Source: Paraspadella gotoi
Lineage: Eukaryota > Chaetognatha
NCBI GenBank assembly: GCA_051294375.1
Contig: CM119269.1
Span: forward strand, 18,340,471-18,404,470
Length of the DNA stretch: 64,000 bases
Direction of reading: 5' to 3'
Within the stretch, counting starts at the first letter, position 1; the number at the start of each line of letters is the position of its first letter. The notes under the pieces were generated by a model. The model saw nothing but the letters and a program-made list of their open reading frames with translations, was not told the origin of the DNA and made no database searches. A program made the position numbers and the translations under genes. Positions 10,206 to 22,315 of this stretch are shown here, one piece after another.

Positions 10206-13010
10206 GCGCCTTAGTTGGCTGTCTCCTTCAAGATTTGATTCCATGAAATTTGAAAAAAAAAACTCTTAAAAACCGAAAAAAACTGTAAAAACCGATTTAA
10301 AACTCACGTGAAATGTTGAAAAAGTGAAAAAAGGAAGAAGCGATAAATTTTAAAGAAAAGGTAAATTTTATCATCTTGGAAAATTGGAAAAAGTCACCGA
10401 AACTTTTTTCTATTTTCACCAGCGTAACATTGTTGACTGTTAGTCCAAAGTTCTGCCGACTTTAATTAAATTTTCAAAGATGGTAGATGAAGAAGGCAAT
10501 TGATGTGACATCTGAAGGAGATATGTACTTCTTTTCCTCGTTGGACAAAAAAAAAGAGAGAGGAAGCAATAGATGATAGTGAAAAGTTCTTCTTTTTTGA
10601 CGCTGATTCACTGTGGCACTTAATGAGTTTCACTGTGCCGTAGCTTTTCTTTCTTCCTTTTTTCCCCATCCGTCAGTTTTTTCCGTGGACGATCGAAGAC
10701 CAAGACTTCTTCCGAAACCCTCTTCTGCGACGTGCAAACTTCCAAAGGCCTGGGAGCAGAAAGAGAGAGAGAGACGAGAGATGAGAGAGATCGAAGGAAT
10801 AGAGGAGAGAGAGAGAGGAGGAAGAGAGTGAGAGAGAGACAGTGAACTCGCATCGATGACTGAAGTCGATCGGGCTGCCTCCTGCTTTTGATATGAAGCC
10901 TGGACGGTACGATAAACTTTAAAAGACCTTGTATAAGGCACCGATACAAAATTTAGAGGCGAAATTGAAATAGGAATGACATGATAGGCATCTCTCTCAT
11001 GAATCTTCCCTCATCCATACTACTAGACCTGCGCCAAGTTAACGATAGTTGATGAATGAATCTTCTTTGGATTCTCCTTGTCCCACCTGCTCACAATGAA
11101 ACCTCCCTGCGGGTGGGTGCCGTCGGTCGACCAAGTTCATTTCTTTACTGTGTGTACCCTCATCATTTTACAAGAGCCGCCCGATGTTCTTTCTTATCTT
11201 TTCATATATTCTCTCTTTCCTTTTCGCTTCCTCATCCATCTTCTTTCCGATTAGAAGCTCTTTCGGTCTCGTCGTTTCGTCGTTCCGTCTGCTCTCTTTT
11301 TCTTCTTCTATTCTCGTTTTCTTTGCTTTTGCATTTATTCTTTCCTCGTTTCTGTTTCCATTTTCTTTCTAGTTATCTTATTTACTCTTTTATATAATTT
11401 ATTCTTTTGTCCAAATTTTTGTGGTTGTTGTTGTTTTTCGTTGGTTTCGGGTCTGTACTTCAGGAAAACTAAACGCTCGAATAGGCCATAGCTATAGATG
11501 TGTTTTTTTTTTTTTAACGCGTACTTTATTCTTTAGCTAAAGTTTGAAATTAAAATGGTCATCTTTTTAAAACTATTAATGTTCAAGACCCTAATCAATA
11601 AGTTGTAAAACCGAACATAGAAGAGGTCTAAGATGCAGATTCTCGTATTAGTTATGAAAGTTTGAAAAAATATATTTGTGAGAATTGTAAGGGTGACCCT
11701 CGGTTTAGCTCGAGGCCAACGAGATTCCAAAAACTTCTCGTTAAATACGAGATTTTTTCCCTCGAATATAATCGTTTCGATCTTTCCGGTTTTATGTTAA
11801 ACCGTGATTTTACTGTATACTTTTCGTACAATTGGCGATCTCTTGGTAATTGGTATGGATAAAAAGTTTCTTCCGATGGACAAAGTCCCGTTTGGCCAAT
11901 GTCAATCTTGCACCATACGTTTTCCTCTTTCTTTTTCTTTTCTTTTCTTTCTTCTTTTGTTTCGGTAGATCACTCGGTTTTTACTTCAATTCAGCTTTCC
12001 GTTACATTCATTGATATATATACTCTCAATAGAAAAGATTATTTCCGCTAATACTTGGACAAATCCCCGCGCCCTTCTTTCTTCTCTTATCCGTGGATAG
12101 ATTAAAAAACAAATCTCGATTGTCTTGAAAGTTTGAGTGTGATGGTGTGGAGAGATGAGAGATGAGGATTATATTAGTAGACTTTTTTAAAATGAGAGGG
12201 TACGGGAGAGGTAAGCAAAGATTGCCTGCTTCATATGTTACGGAGCGAGTTGCAGCACTGGTGGATGAGGCCACTGGTTTTATTCATGTTTAAGACCCAG
12301 GGAGGACTTTGGGTATGGATCGAGTGCCACGCCTATTTCGCCAGCTTCTGCCAATCGTTGATTGTTTTCGTTTTGCCTTCCGGTCGCGGGAGCCACCCAG
12401 ACTGGTGGTCTTCGTTTGGCCCCGCGACCGGATGGGTCGCCCTCGGGGGGATCCTGCAATTGACGCCTCGCGCTCGAAGACCGGTTCGATGGTCGGACGA
12501 GCGGACAAAACGCTGAGGTAAAAAAATAAATGGAGCCGCCGGTAATAAAAGGTAAAATCTTTGAACTTTTCTTTATTACTTGATACCGTTGGTATCACTA
12601 TTCTTTTACAATACTTCACAAGCTACTTTCGTGAACCTGCCCAACTCTTCTCGTTGTTGCTCAAAATTTCCCTCAATATCGCAACCTTAGGTAATATTCG
12701 TAATCTAAAACGAGCTCGAAACTAGAACCAGAAATAAGGTGAAAGATAAAAAAAGAAAATCTACAAAAAATAAGTAAAAGACAATACACTCTGTAATGAA
12801 ATCCTCTGATCATCTATCTTATCCAATGTCCGAGACCAGTGAATTGGTCGTACTTTTGGTGGATTCAGGATCCAGGGTTGAGTGAAATTATGGGTGTAAG
12901 AGAGTTGGGCCGGGGGAATGCGGTGTAGTTCTGCTCCGAGGTCATGTACCTACCTTCAAAATGTTATTGTCCAATTGTTCAACTGTGCTCTAGTCCCTTT
13001 TCTAAACTTC
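10206..13010 (+). repeat. Repeat family R2, copy A
   Basis: Collinear with 29,083-30,700 in direct orientation: the A-rich block at 10,250-10,400, the block at 10,590-10,740, the block near 11,055 and the GC-rich block at 12,345-12,500 all recur. About 1 kb (roughly 11,440-12,280) has no counterpart in the other copies. The whole segment interrupts the left arm of palindrome P1, consistent with either insertion or misassembly. Confidence 0.7.
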
Positions 13011-13192
13011 GCCTCTCCTTTAGTTCTTAGTATACGTTTGAGAGAGTCCGCGCGCGTTGGTGTGTGGGCACCTCGGTCTTAGGTGTGGATATTCGAACAC
13101 GCGGCCCGGACGAAAGAAACGCCTCTCCGGTCTTTTACTAATTTCTTATATCTCGTGTGTGTGTGTGTGTAAATCTTAATTTCTCCCATACC

Positions 13193-13552
13193 ATGGTTCT
13201 CACTTCTCTCCAGTTCTATACTCTTTTTACCTTCCCACGAAATTCCTCTTTATGGTTTCCTCCTGCTAGTTGGGTGGTCACACTTAATCTTTCTGCATGT
13301 AGTTTACCATTTGTTAAGGGACCTTGTAGCCCGGTCTCTGTTTCTGATTTTCGGGCTTCGGAATTGTTGAGACCCTGTCTAGTTTGTTTGTTGTATGTTG
13401 TGTTGTGTATTTGTTTTGTTTTTCGTCCACTTTCGGACGAATTTGTCTTGGAAACCAGACAAACGAAGAACAAAAGAAAGGTCGAAAGAGTCAATACGAT
13501 TCTGTGGACCACAGCAGATTCAATTCCATTCAAGTTCCGCCCAGAAATTTAA
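13193..13552 (+). CDS. Unrecognised ORF (119 aa)
   Basis: The frame starts ATG in an ideal animal initiation context (ACCATGG). The protein would have a hydrophobic, cysteine-rich segment about two-thirds along (LVCLLYVVLCICFVF), which could span a membrane, then a basic tail (KNKRKVER). A GT microsatellite lies just upstream. A similar-length frame lies on the opposite strand, which weakens the case. I match it to no family. Confidence 0.2.
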   Translation: MVLTSLQFYTLFTFPRNSSLWFPPASWVVTLNLSACSLPFVKGPCSPVSVSDFRASELLRPCLVCLLYVVLCICFVFRPLSDEFVLETRQTKNKRKVERVNTILWTTADSIPFKFRPEI

Positions 13553-13857
13553 AAAGGAAAGGCATGAAAACGAGAGATAAAGGGATAAGTGTAAAATTTT
13601 AAACGAATTAATAGGGATTAAAGTCAGAGATGAGGCGACAACATCATCGTATTAGACTATGAGTCATTCCAAAAAAGTACAGATATCATTTCCACGCTTT
13701 GTCACATTCAAAATTTAAAATACTACAGGGTAAATATAAAATTTATACTCCTGTTTGTTCCATTCAGAGAGAAAAAAAGTGGGATTCAAAATTTTAAAAA
13801 AAAGAAAAAAACTACTTTCAATGGAGAGGGATCAAGCAAAAAATATCTCCTCTGTCA

Positions 13858-13868
13858 CTCTCTCTCTC

Positions 13869-13927
<59 letters not shown>

Positions 13928-13952
13928 CTCTCTCCTCTCTCTTCTCTACAGA
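13858..13952 (+). repeat. (TC)n microsatellite
   Basis: TC dinucleotides with CC and TT slips. The unique tail after it (CTACAGAATTTAATCAC) resembles 16,590-16,606 in the same orientation, which places this contig end in the wrong relation to the palindrome arms. Confidence 0.85.
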
Positions 13953-13967
13953 ATTTAATCACGACGC

Positions 13968-13992
13968 NNNNNNNNNNNNNNNNNNNNNNNNN
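13968..13992. other. Scaffold gap (25 N), probable misjoin
   Basis: Fixed-length 25-N joint. The sequence on its right is the P1 inner arm, while the sequence on its left matches 16,470-16,612 in direct rather than inverted orientation. The two sides are therefore unlikely to be neighbours. Confidence 0.85.
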
Positions 13993-14855
13993 TCTCTTTG
14001 AATTTCCCTAATTGATTGACTCTCTCCCAAACTTTTTTTTAAACTCATTGATACGCTCATGACCACCAAACTTTTTGAATACACTGATTNNNNNNNNNNN
14101 NNNNNNNNNNNNNNNNNNNNNNNNNNNNNNNNNNNNNNNNNNNNNNNNNNNNNNNNNNNNNNNNNNNNNNNNNNNNNNNNNNNNNNNNNNNNNNNNNNNN
14201 NNNNNNNNNNNNNNNNNNNNNNNNNNNNNNNNNNNNNNNNNNNNNNNNNNNNNNNNNNNNNNNNNNNNNNNNNNNNNNNNNNNNNNNNNNNNNNNNNNNN
14301 NNNNCTCTCTTTCTCTCTTTCAAACGCTTTCGCTCTAAATCTTTCTCTATCTATCGATTAATTTAATCCAAATATATACTTAGAAAAAAATTTAAACCAG
14401 AGCTTTAATAAAATATCAGATTTTTCCTTTTTTTCACTGCGTTTCCAAAATTATTCGAGATTTCCCCAACTAATCTTCTACTCTTCCGAACTCCCGCCAA
14501 ATTATTTCTGAAAAACTGAAAAAAAAATTCCAAAAACTTTTTTTTATTTCAAAATTTAAAAGTGTCGAGTGAACGACTTCGTTTTAACTTTTAAGATCAG
14601 AATTGAAAACGAGACCTAAGATTCTAAGAATTTCGAGTGGAAAAAATAAATAAAAGAACATCGCTCCCAAGAGAGAGACGACTGGTTGAACAGAAAAGAA
14701 AAATTAAAAAGCGTTTCATTTTGAAATTGTTTACATCGTTTTATTCAAGCAGGTTCGTCGTTATCATCGATAGTCGAAGACTCATAATGCTATAACAATA
14801 TACATTTTAAAATGAAAAAAACATTGGCGACCTCTACAGTCCCAACAATTCTCAG
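13993..14855 (+). repeat. Palindrome P1, inner left arm
   Basis: Reverse complement of 15,529-16,355, with an N block (14,090-14,304) where the other arm has GA-rich sequence. Arm identity ends at the bases CTGAGAATTG, so the loop begins at 14,856. Confidence 0.85.
14090..14304. other. Assembly gap (215 N)
   Basis: Falls where the partner arm (about 16,085-16,260) holds a long GA-rich array, so the missing bases are probably TC repeats. Confidence 0.9.
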
Positions 14856-15218
14856 GAAAAATAAAAGAAAAAAGAAAGAAAAAAAAAGAGTATTAAAAAA
14901 AAAAGACCCGCTTTAAAGAAAAATGAGGCGTGGCCGATCAGAAAAAGCCGACATCTTGCGGAGAGTTTGGACATCTCGGCCGCATGATCAGCCAATTACA
15001 TCGCGGGATGGAGTCCGTTCTGTCCGGAGGATGAGTGGTGGGCGGCTGGGTGGGTGGGAGGCGAGTAGGATGTGCCCGGATCCGGATGAAGCGCGTCTTC
15101 ATTACGATGCCGAAGGGAGAATCTGAGGCGTCGCTGTCTCGTTGCGCCGAGGATATATATATATGTAGGTCGGGCGCATTGCCGAGGTTCACCCCTGACT
15201 ATAAGCATGACACCTCAA
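14856..15218. other. CpG-rich part of the P1 loop
   Basis: Unique sequence, present once in the window. After an A-rich lead it becomes GC- and CpG-rich (14,920-15,180). Short frames on both strands are rich in R, P, G and T. Promoter-like composition, but no gene recognised. Confidence 0.4.
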
Positions 15219-15480
15219 GTCCTGACCCGGTGGCTCATTGAAGTAAAGCCATCAGGCTCATGACCACTAGTACCGGGTTCAATCCCAACCGAGGTACCTA
15301 CCCTGTGCGGAAGCGTTTGAGGAACGGCCGACCGTTAAGCCACCTTTGGGGGTGGGCAACCCCTCAAGCCTGGTTCCAAGCCCAGGAACCCGTCCATTGG
15401 CTACTAAAGGGGTTATAGGAAGTTTACGCGGATAGTCATCTTCAGCCCACTTAGGGCTTATCCACATATATATATATATT
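15219..15480 (+). mobile_element. tRNA-derived SINE
   Basis: The left end looks like a tRNA gene. CCCGGTGGCTCATTGAAG contains a pol III A box (TGGCTCATTGAA, 15,231-15,242), and GGTTCAATCCC (15,276-15,286) is a good B box 33 bases later. A unique body of about 180 bases follows and ends in a (TA)n tail at 15,465-15,480, as many tRNA-SINEs do. It would be transcribed by RNA polymerase III and mobilised by a LINE. No second copy is in this window, and I cannot delimit a target-site duplication. It sits in the P1 loop. Confidence 0.7.
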
Positions 15481-15528
15481 ATACTTTGTCAATTGAAGCT
15501 AAGTTGTTCTCCGAAGGCCTATAGAGTG

Positions 15529-16355
15529 CTGAGAATTGTTGGGACTGTAGAGGTCGCCAATGTGTTTTTCATTTTAAAATGTATTATTGTTATTAGACAT
15601 TTATTGAGTCTATCGACTATCGATGATAACGACGAACCTGCTTATAAAACGATGGTAAACAATTTTCAAAATTGAAACGGCTTTTAATTTTTCTTTTCTG
15701 TTCAACCAGTCGTCTCTCTCTTGGCAGGCGATGTTCTTTTATTATTTTTTCCACTGAATTCTTAGAATCTAGGTCTTCGTTCAATTCTGATCTTAAAAGT
15801 TAAAACGAAGTCGTTTCACTCGACACTTTTTAAATTTTGAAATAAAAAAAGTTTTTGGAATTTTTTCAGTTTTTCAGAAATAATTTGGTCGGGAGAATTT
15901 CGGCTAAGGAGTAGAAGATTAGTTGGGAAATCTCGAATAATTTTGGAAACGCAGTGAAAAAAAGGGAAAAATCTGATAATTTTTATTTTAAAGCTTCTTG
16001 GTTTTAAATTTTTTATAAGTTAATATATTTGGATTAATTAAATTAATCGATTAGATAGAGAAAGATTTAGAGCGAAAGCGTTTGGAAAGAGAGAAAGAGA
16101 GAGAGAGCGAGAGAAAGACATGAGAGAGATGAGAAAGAAGAGAGCGACGAGAGAAATGAGAGAGAGAAGAGAGAGAGAGAGAGACATGAGAGAGCAGAGC
16201 AGAGAGAGAGAGAGAGAGAAGAGAGAGAGAAGAAAGAGAGAGAGAGAGAGGAGAAATCAGTGTATTTCAAAAAAGTTTGGTGGTCAGATCGTTATCAATG
16301 AGTTCTTAAAAAAGTTTTGGAAGAGGAGAGCAATCAATTAGGGAAATTCAAAGAG
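15529..16355 (-). repeat. Palindrome P1, inner right arm
   Basis: Reverse complement of 13,993-14,855, for example the block at 15,530-15,570 against 14,815-14,855 and the block at 16,262-16,355 against 13,993-14,089. It contains a GA-rich array (16,085-16,255) that is missing as N in the left arm. Confidence 0.85.
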
Positions 16356-16492
16356 AGCGAAACAGAGAGCGAAAAACTGAGAGCGAAGACAGAGCGAAAG
16401 CGAGAGCGGGGGGGAGATTTTGCCGCTGATTTTCCGCACCCTTTTGACTTTCAATTTCGCGCCTGAATTATCACTACTTCACTTCTCTCTCT

Positions 16493-16539
<47 letters not shown>

Positions 16540-16540
16540 A

Positions 16541-16576
<36 letters not shown>

Positions 16577-16618
16577 GTTCTCTCTCTCTTTCTCTAACAG
16601 AATTAAAATCACCGCCAT
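16356..16618. repeat. GA/TC-rich bridge in the right arm
   Basis: GAGCGAAA-type repeats (16,355-16,410), about 70 bases of unique sequence, then a TC array (16,485-16,596). In the left arm this position is taken by 10,206-13,967, so this bridge may be the true link between outer and inner arms. Confidence 0.6.
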
Positions 16619-17483
16619 CGCCCTATACTCTTTCCCCCTTCTTCTTCTCGCTTATCGGTTGATCGAAGATGACTCCTTGCTCCTCATTTTGAGGCAAAAA
16701 ACTGTGGGGCGAAAAACTCGACAACGACTACAACAACCCCACTTTTAGCGGAAACAATTAGATTTTCAAATTCTTTTCATAAATTCGAAACATTCTTTAA
16801 AATATTATTACCACTTTCATTGATAGGGAGCATACTTACTCTGAGTGAATAACGAGTCTGAGAGATGAGTCTTGATTGCAGGATAACCCGCTATGTTATT
16901 ATACCTTGATAAGGTGTTGATTGGAGGCTTTAAAAGCCACGCAAAGGCCTTGCCCATTTGGCGCCCAAAAGTCATGGGCAAGGTAGCTTCTTTATTAAAT
17001 GAATGGATAATTTTTATATTGGGTGTACCAATTTCATAAGGAACTGATCGGAGTCCTCACTGAAAACACAATTAGCCTCAATTTCATTTTCTGGCCAAAA
17101 TATTTAATTGGAAACAAGAATCGGATAACGAACAGAAAATGAGATGATTTTTCCTTAATTTTCTTTCAAAATAAAACTTGATTCTTTAAATGTTATATTC
17201 TCACTCTCTCTCCTTACTCCTTGGCCTCGTCTTATTCTCTCTTTCTTTTTCGCTTTCTCCTGTTGTCGCTCTACTCTATCTCTCAATATCTCGCTCTTCT
17301 CCCTCTGATCCCTTCCTCAAAACTCAGTTGAAACCAAAATAACAACAAATCTTTCCAAAATGAACGCGGACCGCCTTTCTCAGCCTTCTACCGTCGTCAC
17401 CGCCTGGCCGCTGGCGACGCCAAAGGGCAACGATCCAGAACTTATAAAACGTATCTTTTTGCCTTTATTTTTCTATTTCTTCA

Positions 17484-17538
<55 letters not shown>

Positions 17539-17550
17539 CTCTCTCTCTGC

Positions 17551-17585
<35 letters not shown>

Positions 17586-19267
17586 CTCTACTCCCTTTCT
17601 TTTTCGTTCCTCTTCCGACATGAAAAGAACACAGGCCTTTTGACCGGATTCTGTCTCAATTTGAATAGATGTTTATTCTGCGTCTGAGGTCTTTGGAGAA
17701 GAGGAAGAGAAAGGAGAAGACGATGCTCATAGCTTGGCTACACCAGCTTAAGGCCCCATCACCTTACAGCCATAATCCCTGAAAAGTTCATCCCCAGCCT
17801 TCTATAAATTCCTCTTAAACCTCTAGGATATTCCTTATAACCCTGCGTGCATCGTTACAGTAAACAGTTTTTAGCGAGGTGAAAAATACCAGGGATGCCG
17901 GAGATTCCACTCAGATGACGAATACGTGAAGAGACGACCACAAAGCGACTTTGCAAGCCTCGAAATAACCCCCCAAGCATGGTTCCCAAACCACAGCATC
18001 CCTTTCACAATGGTCTGCCGAATGGCGACCAAGTCTTTCAGCCCACGCCTATAAATCAACATCCTTCCACCCAATCCTCTTCTTCCGAGGATGTCATTTT
18101 TTTCTCTTCCTTTCCCTCCTCTCACCAGGTTTGTTCACTTATCCAACCTTGAATCCTTATTTCTCGTTCAAGGCTTCAGGAGTTTGTGATTTCCCGCGAC
18201 GGGAAAGGCGGCGACAGTCTCCCCTCCTCTCCACGACTGGCATCCCTTAGGGCGTTGTTTAGAGGGTTAGACAGTAAAACATCCCGAAGAGGCCCGGCGC
18301 TCTAAAGGGGCACCTGTAGACTATTATGTGGAATTTATATATTGGTTTTAAAAATTTTATTTTTAAAAAAGGAAAAAAGAAAAACTTAATTAACTCTGAA
18401 CTTAGCATAGGCCGTTCCATAACATTAATATTAACACTATATCGCCCAGGCATGATCAAATAAGGCTTGATTAATATGTTATCAAACCTGCCTTAAACAA
18501 TAATTAAATTTATTCTTTATAGGTAACTAGGTATTATCAGCGAATTAATTTTCCTCATTTCAAAGGGATCCTCTCCATCTCCCAATAGTTCACACCCCTG
18601 TGCAATGGCCAATGTGCCGCAAATGTGCCAAAAGTTGCAATGTTTGCAATGCTGCAATGTGCATCTCTTCTTCCTTTCCGGTTCACCAAAATCAAATTCG
18701 CCTCGACGGTTTTTTACTTCCGCGGATTTCACAAGCGTCTCCCTCGACTTATTCCCCCTCCTCCCTTCAGTCAACAAAAACAACAACAACAACCAACAAC
18801 AACAACAACACAACAAACAACGCGCATTCCCCTTTCACTCCATCGCCCTCCAAACCCCAATTTATTTTTTTTATCCCTAAAAGACGAACATCATTTCTGC
18901 CAATCTGCGAACTGTTTGACGACGACGACGACAAAGGAACAATTGTTTTCCTCGATTACAAAGGGACCGCTTATTCTTCGATACAAGGAGAGACACTTGT
19001 TTCTCCCGAGATTCATGCGTGGGCCGGAGAGACCCATAGGCTAAAATAGGTTTCGCCGGTTTTATTCCGTTCGAGGGAATTCGTTCGCAAAGCGGCGAAC
19101 TCTAATAGTGGTGAAAGAGACATTCGCACTGCAGCAGGTAAAAGAAAATTAATTTAATCAACAGGGTTTATTTTTTCTACCGCGATCAATTTTTTGGTAA
19201 AATTTGGCTTGCCTTGGAAAGAATGATCCTGCATAAAGGGGTATCTCTCAATAAAATTGTACTCAGG
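16619..19267 (-). repeat. Palindrome P1, outer right arm
   Basis: Reverse complement of 7,678-10,205, with many one-base indels. It ends exactly at the 25-N gap at 19,268, so the arm is cut by a contig end rather than by a natural boundary. Confidence 0.85.
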
Positions 19268-19292
19268 NNNNNNNNNNNNNNNNNNNNNNNNN
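19268..19292. other. Scaffold gap (25 N)
   Basis: Contig joint at the end of palindrome P1. Confidence 0.95.
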
Positions 19293-19660
19293 TTTTTTTT
19301 TGAGGGAAAGATCTTTCAAAGTCGCAATTTTAGTATGGGCATCAGCCTTTTACGAGGAAGACCAAGAGGACGACCACGAAGAAAAAAACGACGACGACGA
19401 AAAGAGGACGAAAAAGTACAACAACGACAACGACGAAGAAGACGAGGATCACAAAAGTAAAGGAACAAACAACAACAACAATTACAAATTCTATGACAAA
19501 AAANNNNNNNNNNTCACTCGAATGTCTATCCTCGTCTTTTGACGGTCGACGATTATAAAAAAAAAGTATAAAAACTTTTTTCTCTTTACTTTCACTTTTT
19601 ATTTCTTTTTCCCTTTTTTTCCCTTTTTTTCTTCTTTTTTCTTTTACATTTTTACGGTTA
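19293..19660. other. Low-complexity linker
   Basis: GAC/GAA-rich sequence (19,360-19,490) whose frames encode D/E/K/R/N runs, a 10-N gap at 19,504-19,513, then T/C-rich sequence. No gene. Confidence 0.6.
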
Positions 19661-20377
19661 GGGCTGAGGAGAAATCTTGGAAATATAAAATAAAATTAAG
19701 TACGTCATTTCAGTCGACGCTAAAGAAGATATAAAGGCAGAACAAAAGGCACACTTAAAGATTAGAAGTGAGAAAAAGGAAAAGGAGAGAGATGAGTAAA
19801 AAATGGGAAGGAAGATCAGGAGAACAGACGAACAGAAAGAAAAAGATAAGAAAAAAATAGAACAAGAATGAAGGAGGAATAAGAGGAAATAAAGAAGAAG
19901 AATCCCAGGAGAGACGTTGACGGCATAATGAAAGCAAATGAAAAAGATGAAGAAAAGAAAGAATGGCGTATACTGTGCGAGGGCGTGCTGGGTTTGAGGG
20001 AAGTGAGGGCTGTCTGGCGTGAGGAGAGAAGAATGAAGAGTCTACGTGAGAATTGATGCGAAAGGAATAGTGAGCAGGAGCACACGACATACTTGTGGAC
20101 AGGGAGAGGAATACAAGTGTAGAGAAAATGGAGCAGTAAGTAAGGAAAAAAGACTCCTTTGAAACCGAGACAAAAACGTCGGACGGGAGTGAAAGAGGAA
20201 AAAAGAAAGGATGGGGAGGGATGTGAAGGGAGGAGATGGACGGAGGCAGGAGGAGAGAAAGGAGAAAGTAGGAGAGGAGAAAGGAGGCGTACGCAAAGAC
20301 CGCACGGTAAGGGATGCGGCGTGAAACGACCGTGACGAAAGTTTCCGAAGAAGAAAAAAACAAAGAGGCAGAGAAAA

Positions 20378-20422
<45 letters not shown>

Positions 20423-21929
20423 AGAGAGAGAGGCCCAAATAAGATAGACATCGCGGACAGAGAGGAAGAGGCGAGTATGACAATAAATAGAGCGAAAATC
20501 GTTCCAGCGGCGAAGCCTGAAGGAAGACTGGGAAGATCTCTTTTTGTTGATCGCTCGTTGAGCATGCGAATGGAGGGCGGCGCATTGGTTGCGGCATTAG
20601 GGACGGCATGAAGCGCAGCTTCAGGGTGGGCTGACGATAGCGATGGGGACAGTTAGGGTGAAGCAAAGTATGTTATTGAAAGGATGTTTGACTGGTGGGC
20701 GATTTTGGGTAGAGAGACAACGAATTCGATAACTGGTTGAAAAATACGTCGGACGTAACTGATCGTTTATCAATAGCCGAAACGTTTAAATAGAAGTTGA
20801 AAATTTACTTCTTGCTTCACTGGCTAAAGTTTAAATCGTTGAATAAACTTGTAATATTAATCTAAATTTGGTGTACTCGATTTAAATGCGTCGAATAGTA
20901 CGGGCAGAAATGATTTCGTTATTGAGTCGGGCATTGGGAAAACACCTGAATCTGAATAATGTATCGAACAGAGCATCGCGCTCAGCATGCGACGCGGACT
21001 CCTGCCTCGACTTCGCCTCATTACCGAAAAACATTTTATATTTCTCGTCCTCATGTCTCGTCGTCTCTATTTCGTCGTCATGCTCGTCGTCCGTCATTGT
21101 TCGTCGTCGGCGGCGGCGGAAGCGGCGTCGGCAGCAGCGGGCGTCGACGGCTTTGGCAGTAAAAAAGGCGTTAGCCAATGGCATCTTCCACCGTTAATGG
21201 TTTGTTTTGCATATTTCACATATTTCATTGAGTATGATTAACAAGATTATCAAATTCATACAATTTTAGAGACATAGAGAATCGCTTGGACGACGACAAC
21301 GACGGCGGCGTCGGTGGCTGCGTTGAAGATGTCAAGGGGGCATTAGCAAAGACTAAATGGGAAATGGCAAAAAAAAAAAGTGCATCGACTGATGGCAAAG
21401 ACCTAAATGGATTGTGCCGGACGAATGGCAAAAAAGTTAGCGCGACCCATGGTGATGGCAAAAAAAAAAAGGTGGCGCGACTTGCATGGCGACGGCTCAT
21501 CATGGCCCATCACAAACTTATCAGTTATTCAGGAAATAATTGAAAAGAATTAAAAGGAAAGTCGGAGATTTTATTCGTGAGAACGAATCGTGATTCGCCC
21601 TCCGGGTTGTGTGGCGGAGGGGGAGGCAGAAGGGGGGGATTCGAGTTATGGTGTTTATGGTGCGAGAGTCAACGACGGTTTTTTATGGCAACGAACTTTT
21701 GCCGCAGAGGGAAACCGATCGCAGATGTCGAGATTTCCGCCAAAAAAAACAAATGATAAAAATATTTAGAGGATTTGAATTATTTTTTTTTTAAAGGATT
21801 TTTTTCTTCGGTGTTTTCTTCAAGTCGAATGTGTGTTGGGAGTTAGCGATAAAAATTGTCAACATATTTTAGTGAATTTTTTTTTATTGAGGCGGGGTTT
21901 TTGGCTATAAGGGAGGAAGCGGAAAAGAG

Positions 21930-21978
<49 letters not shown>

Positions 21979-22315
21979 AGAGAGAGAGAGAAAGAGAGAG
22001 AGAGAGAGTAGAGAAAAGCCTCATAGATAAAAAACTTCTAGGAAAATTGCCGACATTAAAAACCCCTTTCGTTATTTCATTTATAATCTAATTCAAACTT
22101 TAATCACGAGATTCACCACTAACAAAAACTAATGGTATTTCTCTCGTTTAACATTCGATATCCTGTTCCTTCAAAGCGAACGGAGACTCGGGCAGGACGA
22201 GAGTCATCGAGATCAATGATGATGACGTCATAAAAATGAAATAAAAAAAAATATTATCCCCGGAGACTTTGAATCCTGACGCCGAAAATACCAGATCGAA
22301 GGAGATTCTCTATTC

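Noticed and set aside
13216-13533. 105-codon minus-strand frame with a hydrophobic N-terminus opposite the 13,193 ORF
   Set aside because: No ATG start (TTG only), and it overlaps a plus-strand ORF that has a strong initiation context. At most one is real.
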